DNA of 64,000 nt from Bog-473 sp963804055 (lineage in GTDB: Bacteria; Actinomycetota; Acidimicrobiia; Acidimicrobiales; RAAP-2), in NCBI GenBank assembly GCA_963804055.1, contig CAWDOU010000005.1, positions 186,001 through 250,000 on the forward strand, in the 5' to 3' direction. The notes under the pieces were generated by a model. The model was not told where the DNA came from. It was given only the letters and a program-made list of their open reading frames with translations, and made no database searches. Below are positions 1 through 7,206 of the stretch, in pieces. Each line of letters opens with the position of its first letter. Positions within the stretch are counted from its first letter, which is position 1. Both the position numbers and the translations under genes were made by a program.

Positions 1-204
1 GCCGGGGCGGCGGCCGCGGTGGCCTTCGGAGCGCCCCGCCACGGCAACCTGGCCACGCAGCTGGCCCACCAGCCCTGGGCCGGGCTCCCCCTCCTCTTCG
101 TGAGTGCGGTGGGGCTGTGGCTCACCACGCTGGCGCTGTCGGCCCTGACCGCCCTGGTGGCGGCCCGCCGCCTGCTCCGGCCCGTCCCGGTCCGGGCGTC
201 GTGA
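1..204 (+). CDS. C-terminal end of a MauE/DoxX-like membrane protein (partial)
   Basis: The frame is open from base 1, so the start lies outside the window; only about 67 residues are visible. They contain one clear hydrophobic segment (about residues 28-55, with a LLFVSAVGLWLTTLALSAL stretch) and end in a basic tail. The TGA overlaps the GTG of the next gene by four bases (GTGA), so the two are probably translationally coupled. MauE-type proteins are redox-associated membrane proteins needed for making the disulfide-rich methylamine dehydrogenase light chain. The assignment rests mainly on the neighbouring MauA-like and CcdA-like genes, because too little sequence is left for an independent call. 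Confidence 0.5.
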   Translation, partial: AGAAAAVAFGAPRHGNLATQLAHQPWAGLPLLFVSAVGLWLTTLALSALTALVAARRLLRPVPVRAS

Positions 205-1610
205 GCATCTCGACCGCGCTCGTGGCGCGGACGGCCCGGGTCCTCGAGGGTCGTCTCTCACGGCGCAGCCTCATCAACCGCTCGGCCTTCGTGGGCAGCG
301 CCATCGCCGTCGGGTCCGGCCTCGACCTGGCCCTCAAGCCGGGCACCGCCTACGGCGCCATCTGCGAGTGCGGCAATGCCGGCTGTGGCTGCGGGAGCAC
401 GTGCTGTTCGGGGTTCTCCGAGTTCTGCTGCGCCGTCAGTGGCGCCAACTACTGCCCGGAGAACACCATCATGGGCGGCTGGTGGGTGGCGGACAACTCG
501 TCGTACTGCGGCGGCCCCCGCTACTACATGGACTGCAATTCGAAGTGCTCGTGCGACAGCGGCTGCGGCGGAGGTTTCCCCTTCTGCGAGACGGGCTGCG
601 ACGGGACGGGGTGCGGCTGCGGCGCGCTCGGCTGCGACTCCTATCTCACCGGGTGCCTCCAATTCCGCTACGGCCAATGCAACCAGGACGTCGCCTGCAT
701 GGGCCGGATCGTGTGCCGGGTCGTCGCCTGCGTCCCGCCGTGGACGGTCGACCCCACCTGCACCACCGCCGTCGCCGTCGACAACGGCACCGCCGAGCAG
801 AACGAGCCCTGCTGGACCACCGCCCCTCCGGCGCCTCCGGTGCCGCCGTGCCCCTCGCCCGCCACGAACTGCCAGGTGGTGGCGCTGGTCCCGAGCGCGG
901 ACACCAACGGCTACGCGGTGCTGACGGCCTTCGGACGGCTCTTCGGGTACGGGGACTTCCCGAACGACGGCGACGCCTCGTCGCTCGGGCTCGATGCCCC
1001 GATTGTGGCCGCCGCGACCTGCACGACCGGCGGGTACTTCCTGGCCGCCGCCGACGGGGGGATCTTCGACTACGGCGGGGCGCCCTTCCTCGGCTCCATG
1101 GGCGGCCGTCGCCTCAACGCGCCGGTGGTCGGCATGGCGGCCACGCCGACCGGCCAGGGCTATTGGCTCGCCGCCGCCGACGGCGGGATCTTCGACTACG
1201 GCGACGCCTTCTTCTACGGGTCCATGGGAGGCCGTCGCCTCAACGCGCCGGTGGTCGGCATGGCGGCCACGCCGACCGGCCGGGGGTACTGGCTGGTGGC
1301 GTCGGACGGGGGGATCTTCACCTTCGGTGACGCCCCCTTCCTCGGCTCCATGGGCGGCCAGCACCTGAACGCTCCGGTCGTGGCCATGGCGGCCACCCCC
1401 TCGGGCCGCGGCTACTGGCTGGTGGCATCGGACGGGGGGATCTTCGCCTTCGGTGACGCCGTCTTCGACGGGTCGACCGGCAACCTCAAGCTCAACCGGC
1501 CGGTGGTGGGCATCGCCCCCTTCGGCAACGACGCCGGGTACTGGCTGGTGGCCCAGGACGGGGGGATCTTCGCCTTCGGCGGCGCGCCCTTCCTCGGATC
1601 GCCGGCGTGA
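201..1610 (+). CDS. Tat-exported Cys-rich protein: MauA-like light-chain domain fused to five 42-residue repeats
   Basis: 469 residues from the GTG that overlaps the preceding stop. The N-terminus has a twin-arginine signal (SRRSLINRSAFVG, about residues 18-30). Residues about 52-195 hold roughly 26 cysteines; the spacing and the segment NYCPENTIMGGWWVADNSSY resemble the methylamine dehydrogenase light chain around its first cofactor tryptophan (SWVASCYN in MauA). The second cofactor tryptophan (IIWC in MauA) appears to be DVAC here, so tryptophan tryptophylquinone probably cannot form. The C-terminal half, about residues 278-469, is five repeats of the type GYWLVASDGGIFTFGD. The flanking MauE-like and CcdA-like genes fit oxidative folding of this protein outside the membrane. 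The function is unknown; an amine dehydrogenase role is not supported without a heavy chain. Confidence 0.75.
   Translation: MSISTALVARTARVLEGRLSRRSLINRSAFVGSAIAVGSGLDLALKPGTAYGAICECGNAGCGCGSTCCSGFSEFCCAVSGANYCPENTIMGGWWVADNSSYCGGPRYYMDCNSKCSCDSGCGGGFPFCETGCDGTGCGCGALGCDSYLTGCLQFRYGQCNQDVACMGRIVCRVVACVPPWTVDPTCTTAVAVDNGTAEQNEPCWTTAPPAPPVPPCPSPATNCQVVALVPSADTNGYAVLTAFGRLFGYGDFPNDGDASSLGLDAPIVAAATCTTGGYFLAAADGGIFDYGGAPFLGSMGGRRLNAPVVGMAATPTGQGYWLAAADGGIFDYGDAFFYGSMGGRRLNAPVVGMAATPTGRGYWLVASDGGIFTFGDAPFLGSMGGQHLNAPVVAMAATPSGRGYWLVASDGGIFAFGDAVFDGSTGNLKLNRPVVGIAPFGNDAGYWLVAQDGGIFAFGGAPFLGSPA
1032..1607 (+). repeat. Five tandem 42-residue (126-bp) WLVASDGGIF repeats
   Basis: Each unit follows the pattern GYWLVASDGGIFxFGDAxFxGSxGxxxLNxPVVGMAATPxGx. 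The units are close to 126 bp apart and in frame. The same repeat occurs in the secreted proteins starting at 52560 and 60436. The GYW and DGGIF positions suggest a beta-propeller-like fold, but that is inference. Confidence 0.85.
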
Positions 1611-1626
1611 GAGAGAGGAGGAACCC

Positions 1627-2400
1627 GTGCACGCGCTCGTGACCATCTGCGCGGTGGTCGTCACCGTGGCCGCCGCGGCCCGCTCGACGTGGTCGCCCTG
1701 CGGCATCTCCATGCTGGCCACGGTCACGCCGCTGGCCGAACAGGCCAGGGGCCACCGCTTCCGCTCCACTGCTGCCTGGTTCGTTGCGGGCGGGGCGGCG
1801 GGCGGGGCGACGCTCGGTCTCCTCCTGGCCGCACTGGCCCTGGGCGTGCGGGCCGCCGCGCCGTCGGCGGCGGCGGTCGCCGTGGCAGCCTGCGCCGCCG
1901 CCACCCTCGCTGCGGCCTCCGATACCCGTCTCGGCGGCTTCCGCCTGCCCTTCCACTCCCGACAGGTCAACGAGCGCTGGCTCGACCGGTTCCGCCCCTG
2001 GGTCTACGGAGCAGGATTCGGCTGGCAGATCGGTGCGGGACTGGTGACCTACATCAAGACGGCCGCGCTCTACCTGATGATCGTGCTGGCCGCCCTGACT
2101 GCCAGCCCCATCACCGCCCTGGCCGTCGGCACGCTGTTCGGGCTGGTGCGCGGCCTGGCCGTGCTGTTGGGACGGGGCATCACCAGCCCGTCCGCACTGG
2201 CCGCGTTCCACCGCCGATTCGAGGACGCCGGCCGGGTCGTCCTCGCCGTCGTGGTGGCCTGCGAGCTGGCCGTGGGCGTCTGCTTCGCTGCCGTCCTCTC
2301 GCCGTGGGCCGCGCTGGCGCTCGTCGCCCTCGCCGCGGCGGCGACGGCAGCCGTGCGCGCCCGCCGGCGCGCACCCGCCCCCGCCCGCACCTCGGCCTAG
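1627..2400 (+). CDS. CcdA/DsbD-like membrane protein
   Basis: 257 residues from a GTG preceded by the strong ribosome site GAGAGGAGG at 1613-1621. Several hydrophobic segments are visible (about residues 1-18, 48-80, 140-175, 200-245). Near the N-terminus is STWSPCGISMLATVTPLAEQ, resembling the Pro-Cys-Gly segment of CcdA/DsbD-type transmembrane electron carriers. Only this one cysteine motif is obvious in the first part, so thiol transfer is plausible but unproven. It lies 16 bp after the Cys-rich MauA-like gene and is probably in the same operon as the MauE-like gene. Its stop overlaps the convergent PPOX gene by four bases. Confidence 0.6.
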   Translation: MHALVTICAVVVTVAAAARSTWSPCGISMLATVTPLAEQARGHRFRSTAAWFVAGGAAGGATLGLLLAALALGVRAAAPSAAAVAVAACAAATLAAASDTRLGGFRLPFHSRQVNERWLDRFRPWVYGAGFGWQIGAGLVTYIKTAALYLMIVLAALTASPITALAVGTLFGLVRGLAVLLGRGITSPSALAAFHRRFEDAGRVVLAVVVACELAVGVCFAAVLSPWAALALVALAAAATAAVRARRRAPAPARTSA

Positions 2401-2798
2401 GCGCTCATGTCCACGGCGTTGACGCGGGCGGGCACGATCCGCACCACGACGCGGCGGTCGCCCGGCGCGTCGTGCTCGCGGAGGTCGGCGTTGTACTTGG
2501 CACCGACACGCTCCGCGAAGGCCCGGTCCTCGTCGGGCGCCACGACGGCGGTGCCGCGGATCTCCAGGTAGCGATAGGGGTTCTGCAGGTCGAGCAGGAG
2601 CACCGCGCAGGCCGGCTCCGTCTCGAGGTTCTTCACCTTCTGGCGGCGTGTGTTCAGCGACATGGCGACCTGGCCGTCCTCCATCACGAACCACACCTCG
2701 GACACCTGGGGATAGCCGTCCTCGCCCATCGTGGCCAGGGTGAGGACGTCGCCGTCGAGGAGATCGCGGTGGCTGTCGGGGATGGTGTCGTGAGCCAT
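2397..2798 (-). CDS. Pyridoxamine 5'-phosphate oxidase family protein (PPOX class)
   Basis: 133 residues, the usual length for a single-domain split-barrel flavin or F420 oxidoreductase. The opening LLDGDVLTLATMGEDGYPQV and the later VWFVMEDGQVAMSLNTRRQK are typical of the family: a first strand, a cofactor-binding loop, then the R-Q-K-V-K-NL segment. Such proteins bind FMN or F420 and reduce small substrates; the substrate cannot be told from sequence. It starts only 21 bp from the divergent HAD gene, so the two promoters must overlap coding sequence or be shared. Its end overlaps the CcdA-like gene by four bases, convergently. Confidence 0.8.
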   Translation of the reverse strand: MAHDTIPDSHRDLLDGDVLTLATMGEDGYPQVSEVWFVMEDGQVAMSLNTRRQKVKNLETEPACAVLLLDLQNPYRYLEIRGTAVVAPDEDRAFAERVGAKYNADLREHDAPGDRRVVVRIVPARVNAVDMSA

Positions 2799-2818
2799 GC
2801 CTTGGGTATACCCGGTCC

Positions 2819-3712
2819 GTGCGATGGAAGCACCGCCCGGGAGCGCCGCCTACCATCGGTGGCATCGCCTCCGACCCCGCGCCCGCACCACGACCGTCGA
2901 AGCCGCCCATCCGCCTCTTCCTGGCCGACGTGGACGGCACCCTGGTCACGCAGGAGAAGGTTCTGACGGACGCGGCCATCGCCGCCGTCCACCGCCTGCG
3001 CGAGGCGGGGGTCCTCTTCGCCGTGACCAGCGGCCGCCCGCCCAAGGGCATGGAGATGCTGGTGACGCCGTTGCAGATCGACAGGCCCATCGCGGGCTTC
3101 AACGGCGGCATGATGGTCGACAACAACCTGCGTGTCCTCGAAGAGCGCGTGATACCCCATCACCTCGTGCAGCCGGTGATCGACCATATGAAGTCCTTCC
3201 AACTCGATGTGTGGCTCTACCGCGGGGAGGACTGGTACGTGCCCGACCCCAAAGCCCCGCACGTCGACCGCGAGGCCTGGACCGTCAAATTCGAGCCCAA
3301 GGTGCGGAAGAGCTTCGAAGGGCTGACCGACGGGGTCGTCAAGCTGGTCGGGGTCAGCGACGACCACGGTGCCATCGACAAGGCGGCCGAGGGGGCGGCC
3401 GAGAAATTCGGCGCCCACCTGACGGCGGCGGCCTCCCAGCCCTACTACCTCGACGTCACCCATCCGCGGGCCAACAAGGGCGAGGTGGCGCGCTACCTCG
3501 CCCGCTGTTTCACGCTCGAGCCCGAGGAGATCGCCACCATCGGCGACCAGCCCAACGACATTTTGATGTTCGAGCGTTCGGGCCTGACCATCGCCATGGG
3601 CAACGCCGATCCCGCAGTGAAGAAGGCGGCCCAGGAGACGACGCGCGGCAACGAGGACGAGGGCTTCGCGTACGCCGTCGAGCACTTCGTGCTGCCGGCT
3701 GCCTCCTCCTAG
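2819..3712 (+). CDS. HAD-superfamily hydrolase, Cof type
   Basis: 297 residues. The four HAD motifs are visible: nucleophile motif FLADVDGTLV (about residues 35-44), VTSGRPP for motif II, a lysine in the cap-proximal segment, and IGDQPNDILMFERSG with metal-binding aspartates for motif IV. Cof-type proteins are cytosolic phosphatases acting on sugar phosphates or cofactor phosphates such as FMN. GTG 2819 is the only start upstream of the nucleophile motif in this frame, so about 30 poorly conserved residues precede the domain. The gene is divergent from the PPOX gene and its stop overlaps convergent dnaB by four bases. Confidence 0.8.
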   Translation: MRWKHRPGAPPTIGGIASDPAPAPRPSKPPIRLFLADVDGTLVTQEKVLTDAAIAAVHRLREAGVLFAVTSGRPPKGMEMLVTPLQIDRPIAGFNGGMMVDNNLRVLEERVIPHHLVQPVIDHMKSFQLDVWLYRGEDWYVPDPKAPHVDREAWTVKFEPKVRKSFEGLTDGVVKLVGVSDDHGAIDKAAEGAAEKFGAHLTAAASQPYYLDVTHPRANKGEVARYLARCFTLEPEEIATIGDQPNDILMFERSGLTIAMGNADPAVKKAAQETTRGNEDEGFAYAVEHFVLPAASS

Positions 3713-5100
3713 ACGCCGCGGTGGTTCTCGAAGCGCGCGTACTGCTTCAAGAACAGCAGGTTGGCCTTTCCGGTCGGGCCGTTTCGATGCTTGGCGACGT
3801 CGACGAGCGCGTCGTCCGCCCGGTCGATCGGCACCTCGTCGTTGTACTCGGACTCGCGGTAGATGAAGAGCACGACATCGGCGTCCTGCTCGAGCGAGCC
3901 CGACTCGCGGAGGTCCGAGAGCTGCGGCGTCTTGTCCTGCCGTGACTCGAGGTTGCGGGAGAGCTGCGACAGCGCGATCACGGGCACTTCCAGCTCGCGG
4001 GCGAGGATCTTGAGTCCGCGACTGATCTCCGCCACCTCGGTCTGACGGTTCTCCGCTCGGGATCGCCCGGTCATCAGCTGCAGGTAGTCCACGACCACGA
4101 TGCCGAGGTCGCCTTCCGACTTCTTGAGCCGGCGGGCCCGGGCCCGGATGTCCATGACGGTCACGTTCGGGTTGTCGTCGATGAAGATCGGCGCTCCCGA
4201 CAATCTCGTGACGGCCATCCCGATCTTGCTCCAGTCCTGGGTGCGGATCCGGCCCGTCTGCAGGCTCTGCCCGTTCACCTCGGCCTCGGAGGCGAGCAGG
4301 CGCTGCGTGAGCTCGAGATGGCCCATCTCGAGGGAGAACAGGAGGGCCGGTCGTTGGGCCTGGAGGCCGACGTTGGCCAGCACACCGAGCGCGAAGCTCG
4401 TCTTGCCCATGCCGGGTCGGGCGCCCACGATGGTGAGCGACGAGGGCTGGAAGCCGAGGAGGATCTTGTCCAACTCGTGGTACCCGCTGGGAACGCCGGT
4501 GATCTCCGAGCCGCGCTGCCCGAGCTCCTCGATGCGGTCCAGTCCGGCGCCCAGCAACTCGTGCAGAGGCCGCATGGTGTCGACGGTCCGGCGCTCGCCG
4601 ACGTTGAAGACCATCTGCTCCGCCTCGTCGACCGCGGCCTTGACGTCCTCGGGCACCGAGTACCCGATGTCGGCGATGTCACCGGCGACGCCGATGAGCT
4701 TGCGCAGCAGCGCGTGCTCCTCGACGATCTCCGCGTAGTGCCGTGCGTTGGCGATCGACGGCGTGTTGGCCAGCAGCGAAATGAAGATGGAGCGGTCACC
4801 GACCGCCTCCAGCACGCCCGAGCGCTTCAGCTCGTCGGTCACCGTCACGGCGTCGATGGCTTCGCCCCGCTCCATGAGCGCCTGGATGGCGCCGAAGATG
4901 TGGCCGTGCGCCGGCTTGTAGAAGTCGGACGCCGAGCACTTCTCTATCCCGACCGATGCCGCGTCGTTGGAGAGCAGCATGGCGCCGAGCAACGACTCTT
5001 CGGCCTCGACGTCGTGCGGCGGCACCCGCGTGCCGGTCGGCATCGGGGAAGGGGCCGTCCGCAGAGGACGGGGGCGGGTGTCGTCAAAGGCTTGGACCAC
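3709..5100 (-). CDS. dnaB: Replicative DNA helicase DnaB
   Basis: 463 residues with no intein. The N-terminal domain begins near PPHDVEAEESLLGAMLLS (about residues 28-45). The RecA-like ATPase domain has Walker A GARPGMGKTSFA (about 227-238), Walker B VVVDYLQLM and the DLRESGSLEQDADVV segment typical of the family. DnaB unwinds DNA ahead of the fork as a hexamer. It is the last gene of the rpsF-ssb-rpsR-rplI-dnaB block; the roughly 205-bp gap before it holds DnaA-box-like sequences. A DciA-type loader is encoded at 31307 and no DnaC is seen. Confidence 0.97.
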   Translation of the reverse strand: MVQAFDDTRPRPLRTAPSPMPTGTRVPPHDVEAEESLLGAMLLSNDAASVGIEKCSASDFYKPAHGHIFGAIQALMERGEAIDAVTVTDELKRSGVLEAVGDRSIFISLLANTPSIANARHYAEIVEEHALLRKLIGVAGDIADIGYSVPEDVKAAVDEAEQMVFNVGERRTVDTMRPLHELLGAGLDRIEELGQRGSEITGVPSGYHELDKILLGFQPSSLTIVGARPGMGKTSFALGVLANVGLQAQRPALLFSLEMGHLELTQRLLASEAEVNGQSLQTGRIRTQDWSKIGMAVTRLSGAPIFIDDNPNVTVMDIRARARRLKKSEGDLGIVVVDYLQLMTGRSRAENRQTEVAEISRGLKILARELEVPVIALSQLSRNLESRQDKTPQLSDLRESGSLEQDADVVLFIYRESEYNDEVPIDRADDALVDVAKHRNGPTGKANLLFLKQYARFENHRGV

Positions 5101-5151
5101 GGCTCACCTACTGTGACGGTCGCGCGCTGGGGACGGTAAGGCCCCAATAGG

Positions 5152-5211
5152 TGTGGGTAAGGCACGCCTGCGTGTGGATAAGCGGTGCACGAGTGGTCGT
5201 CCACTGTGGAC
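5152..5211. promoter_or_regulatory. Cluster of DnaA-box-like sites upstream of dnaB
   Basis: 5173-5181 reads TGTGGATAA, the exact complement of the classical DnaA box TTATCCACA. 5152-5160 reads TGTGGGTAA, one mismatch from it. 5199-5211 is the perfect palindrome GTCCACTGTGGAC. The cluster lies in the dnaB-rplI gap. It could be a DnaA-controlled promoter region for dnaB or a DnaA titration site; which of these is inference. Confidence 0.5.
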
Positions 5212-5305
5212 CGTCGAAAGCGCAAATCGGCACGCCCCCATGATGGGCACACGGGTGTGTCAACACGCGGATGCTGCCGAGGGCGACCCGCAGGAGTCGC
5301 CCTGG

Positions 5306-5755
5306 TCAGGAGGCTGCGGAGACCTCCACGGTCACGATGGTCGCCACGTCGCGGAAGAGCTCGACGGTCACCTCGAAGGATCCCGTCTCCTTGATGTGCT
5401 CGGGCAGCAGAATGTGCTTGCGGTCGACCTCGATCCCCTTGGCGGCCCTGATGGCCTCCACCACGTCGGCGGGCCCGATGGAGCCGAAGAGGCGTCCCGC
5501 CCCCGACGCCCGCGCCGCGATCGGGATCACGGCACCGGCCAGCACGGTGGCCTGGGCCTCGGCGGCGCCACGGTCCTGGGCCTCGCGCAGGTCACGGCCG
5601 CGCCGCATCTGCTCGGCCTGGCCCTCCACACCCTCCGTCGCCACGATGGCGCGGCCTTCGGGCAGCAGGAAATTGCGGGCGAAGCCGCCCGCCACCTTCA
5701 CGATGTCTCCCCGGCGACCGACGCCCGCGACGTCGTCGCGCAGCACGACCCTCAT
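5306..5755 (-). CDS. rplI: 50S ribosomal protein L9
   Basis: 149 residues, the normal length. The N-terminal RNA-binding domain is MRVVLRDDVAGVGRRGDIVKVAGGFARNFLLPEGRA in outline, with the conserved GDIVKVAxGFARNFLxP segment. A connecting helix (EGQAEQMRRGRDLREAQDR) and the C-terminal domain follow. It binds domain V of 23S rRNA at the base of the L1 stalk. Its ATG overlaps the end of rpsR by four bases, so the pair is coupled. Confidence 0.97.
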   Translation of the reverse strand: MRVVLRDDVAGVGRRGDIVKVAGGFARNFLLPEGRAIVATEGVEGQAEQMRRGRDLREAQDRGAAEAQATVLAGAVIPIAARASGAGRLFGSIGPADVVEAIRAAKGIEVDRKHILLPEHIKETGSFEVTVELFRDVATIVTVEVSAAS

Positions 5756-6240
5756 GTGTCCGCTCCCGTCTCGGCGGGCTCGACCACGACCTCGACCACA
5801 GCCCCGGCCTCGGCGTCGGCCTCGGCCTCCTCGACGATGGCCAGCGCCGGATCGGGCGTCTCGGGCGCATCGGCGGAGGGTCGCTGCCGCGGGGCCTCGG
5901 TGGGCACCGAGTCGAGCGTGCGCTCGCCCCGGTCGCGTCCACCGCGCCCGCCGGGGCGTTCGGTCACCGTGCGCTGCGTGTAGGGCAGCAGGACGAGCTC
6001 ACGGGCCGTCTTGATGGCCATGGCCAGCGCACGCTGGTGCTGGGCGCAGTTGCCCGTCACCCGGCGCGAGCGGATCTTGCCGCGGTCGCTCATGTACTTG
6101 CGCAGCATGGGGACATCCTTGTAGTCGACCCATTCGGTCTTGTCCCTGCAGAGGGCGCAGGGCTTCTTCTTGACCCGTCGTCCCAGGTCCTTGGGGGCGC
6201 GCCGTGACGTCGTCCCGCCGCGTTGATTGTTCCGTGCCAT
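5752..6240 (-). CDS. rpsR: 30S ribosomal protein S18 with a long acidic C-terminal extension
   Basis: 162 residues, about twice the usual 75-90. The core (about residues 20-95) is standard S18: KKPCALCRDK with C28 and C31, and VTGNCAQHQRALAMAIKTAR, giving a CxxC plus C/H set that can bind zinc. After PYTQRTV an added tail of about 68 residues is rich in Glu, Ala and Val and is probably disordered. Translation runs in frame into the tail with no stop, so it is not an artefact of a missed stop. The gene shares one base with ssb and overlaps rplI by four. Confidence 0.93.
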   Translation of the reverse strand: MARNNQRGGTTSRRAPKDLGRRVKKKPCALCRDKTEWVDYKDVPMLRKYMSDRGKIRSRRVTGNCAQHQRALAMAIKTARELVLLPYTQRTVTERPGGRGGRDRGERTLDSVPTEAPRQRPSADAPETPDPALAIVEEAEADAEAGAVVEVVVEPAETGADT

Positions 6241-6734
6241 CAGAAGGGCTCCTCGTCGAATCCGTAGCCGCCGCCGGCATCCGCCGCGGGCTGGGGTTGT
6301 GCCGGCGGAGCGGCCTGCCGGCCGCCTCCGCCACTACTGCCGCCGCCCCGGTTGTACTCCCCGGGACCGCGGCGCTCGTTCTTGGTGATCTGCGCAGTGG
6401 CCCAGCGCAGCGACGGGCCGATCTCGTCCGCCACCACCTCCACCTTGGAGCGGCGGTCGCCCTCCTGGGTCTCCCAGCTGCGCTGCTCCAGCCGGCCGGC
6501 CACCATGACCCGCGAGCCCCGGGTGATGCTCTCGCTGACGTTCTCGGCCATTTCGCGCCAGCAGACGACGTCGAAGAACGAGGTCGCCTCCTCCCATTCC
6601 TGGGTCTGGCGGTTCTGCCAGCGACGGTTGACCGCCAGGCCGAACGTGACGTTCGCCTGGCCGGTGTTGGTGAAGCGCAGCTCGGGATCGCGGGTCACGT
6701 TCCCGACCAGCGTCACGCTGTTGTCTGACGGCAT
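6240..6734 (-). CDS. ssb: Single-stranded DNA-binding protein
   Basis: 164 residues. The OB-fold covers about residues 5-110 (VTLVGNVTRDPELRFTNTG at the start; WREMAENVSESITRGSRVMV in the middle). A Gly/Gln-rich linker follows, then the acidic tip GFDEEPF, a variant of the usual DDDIPF-type tail that recruits partner proteins. It coats single-stranded DNA during replication and repair. Placement between rpsF and rpsR is the classical arrangement. Confidence 0.97.
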   Translation of the reverse strand: MPSDNSVTLVGNVTRDPELRFTNTGQANVTFGLAVNRRWQNRQTQEWEEATSFFDVVCWREMAENVSESITRGSRVMVAGRLEQRSWETQEGDRRSKVEVVADEIGPSLRWATAQITKNERRGPGEYNRGGGSSGGGGRQAAPPAQPQPAADAGGGYGFDEEPF

Positions 6735-6756
6735 CTCTGCTCCTCTCGCCGGTCGC

Positions 6757-7086
6757 TCAGCCGGCCGCCGGCGCGGCGGCCGGGGCCTTGTGGTCCGGCA
6801 GGCGCACGACCTTGTGACGGATGATCTCGTCGGCCAGTCCGAGCATGCGGTCCAGGGCCGCCACGGTCGCGGGCTCGGCGGTGAACTCCACCACGACGTA
6901 GTACCCCTCGCGCTTGTGGTTCACCTCGTAGGCCAGGGTGCGCTTGCCCCAGCGGTCGATGGCGCCGGGGGTGCCGCCCGTGGTGCGGATGACGTCGAGG
7001 GCCTGGTCGAGGACGCCCTGAATCAGCGTGGGCTCGGTGGTGGCCTCGAAGATGGCCATGACTTCGTAAGGCCGCATCTGCGGCAT
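6757..7086 (-). CDS. rpsF: 30S ribosomal protein S6
   Basis: 109 residues, normal length. It begins MPQMRPYEVMAIFEATTEP and contains the conserved RWGKRTLAYEVNHKREGYYVV segment (about 58-78) and the late LADEIIRHKVVRLP. S6 binds the central domain of 16S rRNA together with S18, whose gene is two downstream. First gene of the block; its promoter must lie in 7087-7192. Confidence 0.97.
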   Translation of the reverse strand: MPQMRPYEVMAIFEATTEPTLIQGVLDQALDVIRTTGGTPGAIDRWGKRTLAYEVNHKREGYYVVVEFTAEPATVAALDRMLGLADEIIRHKVVRLPDHKAPAAAPAAG

Positions 7087-7167
7087 ACCTCCCTCTGGAC
7101 CGGGACGAGCCCGGGCCCCTGACGGTCAGGAGCAGGGTCTGTTGCGGGGAGCCATGCTAGCCGCCCC

Positions 7168-7206
7168 CAGCTCAGGGCGTCAGCTCAGGGCGTCAGCTCA
7201 GGGCGT
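7168..7206. repeat. Three perfect tandem copies of a 13-bp unit at the end of panB
   Basis: The unit CAGCTCAGGGCGT occurs at 7168-7180, 7181-7193 and 7194-7206 with no mismatch. The copy nearest the gene encodes the last panB codons and part of its stop; the other two lie just beyond the stop. This looks like slippage amplification at the gene end. Confidence 0.85.

Noticed and set aside
201..1610. Calling the Cys-rich protein a working methylamine dehydrogenase subunit
   Set aside because: The second cofactor tryptophan seems absent and no heavy chain or amicyanin gene is visible.
258..1970. Long minus-strand open frame opposite the MauA-like gene
   Set aside because: It is the antisense shadow of GC-rich coding sequence; it is Arg/Ala/Val-rich with no family resemblance.
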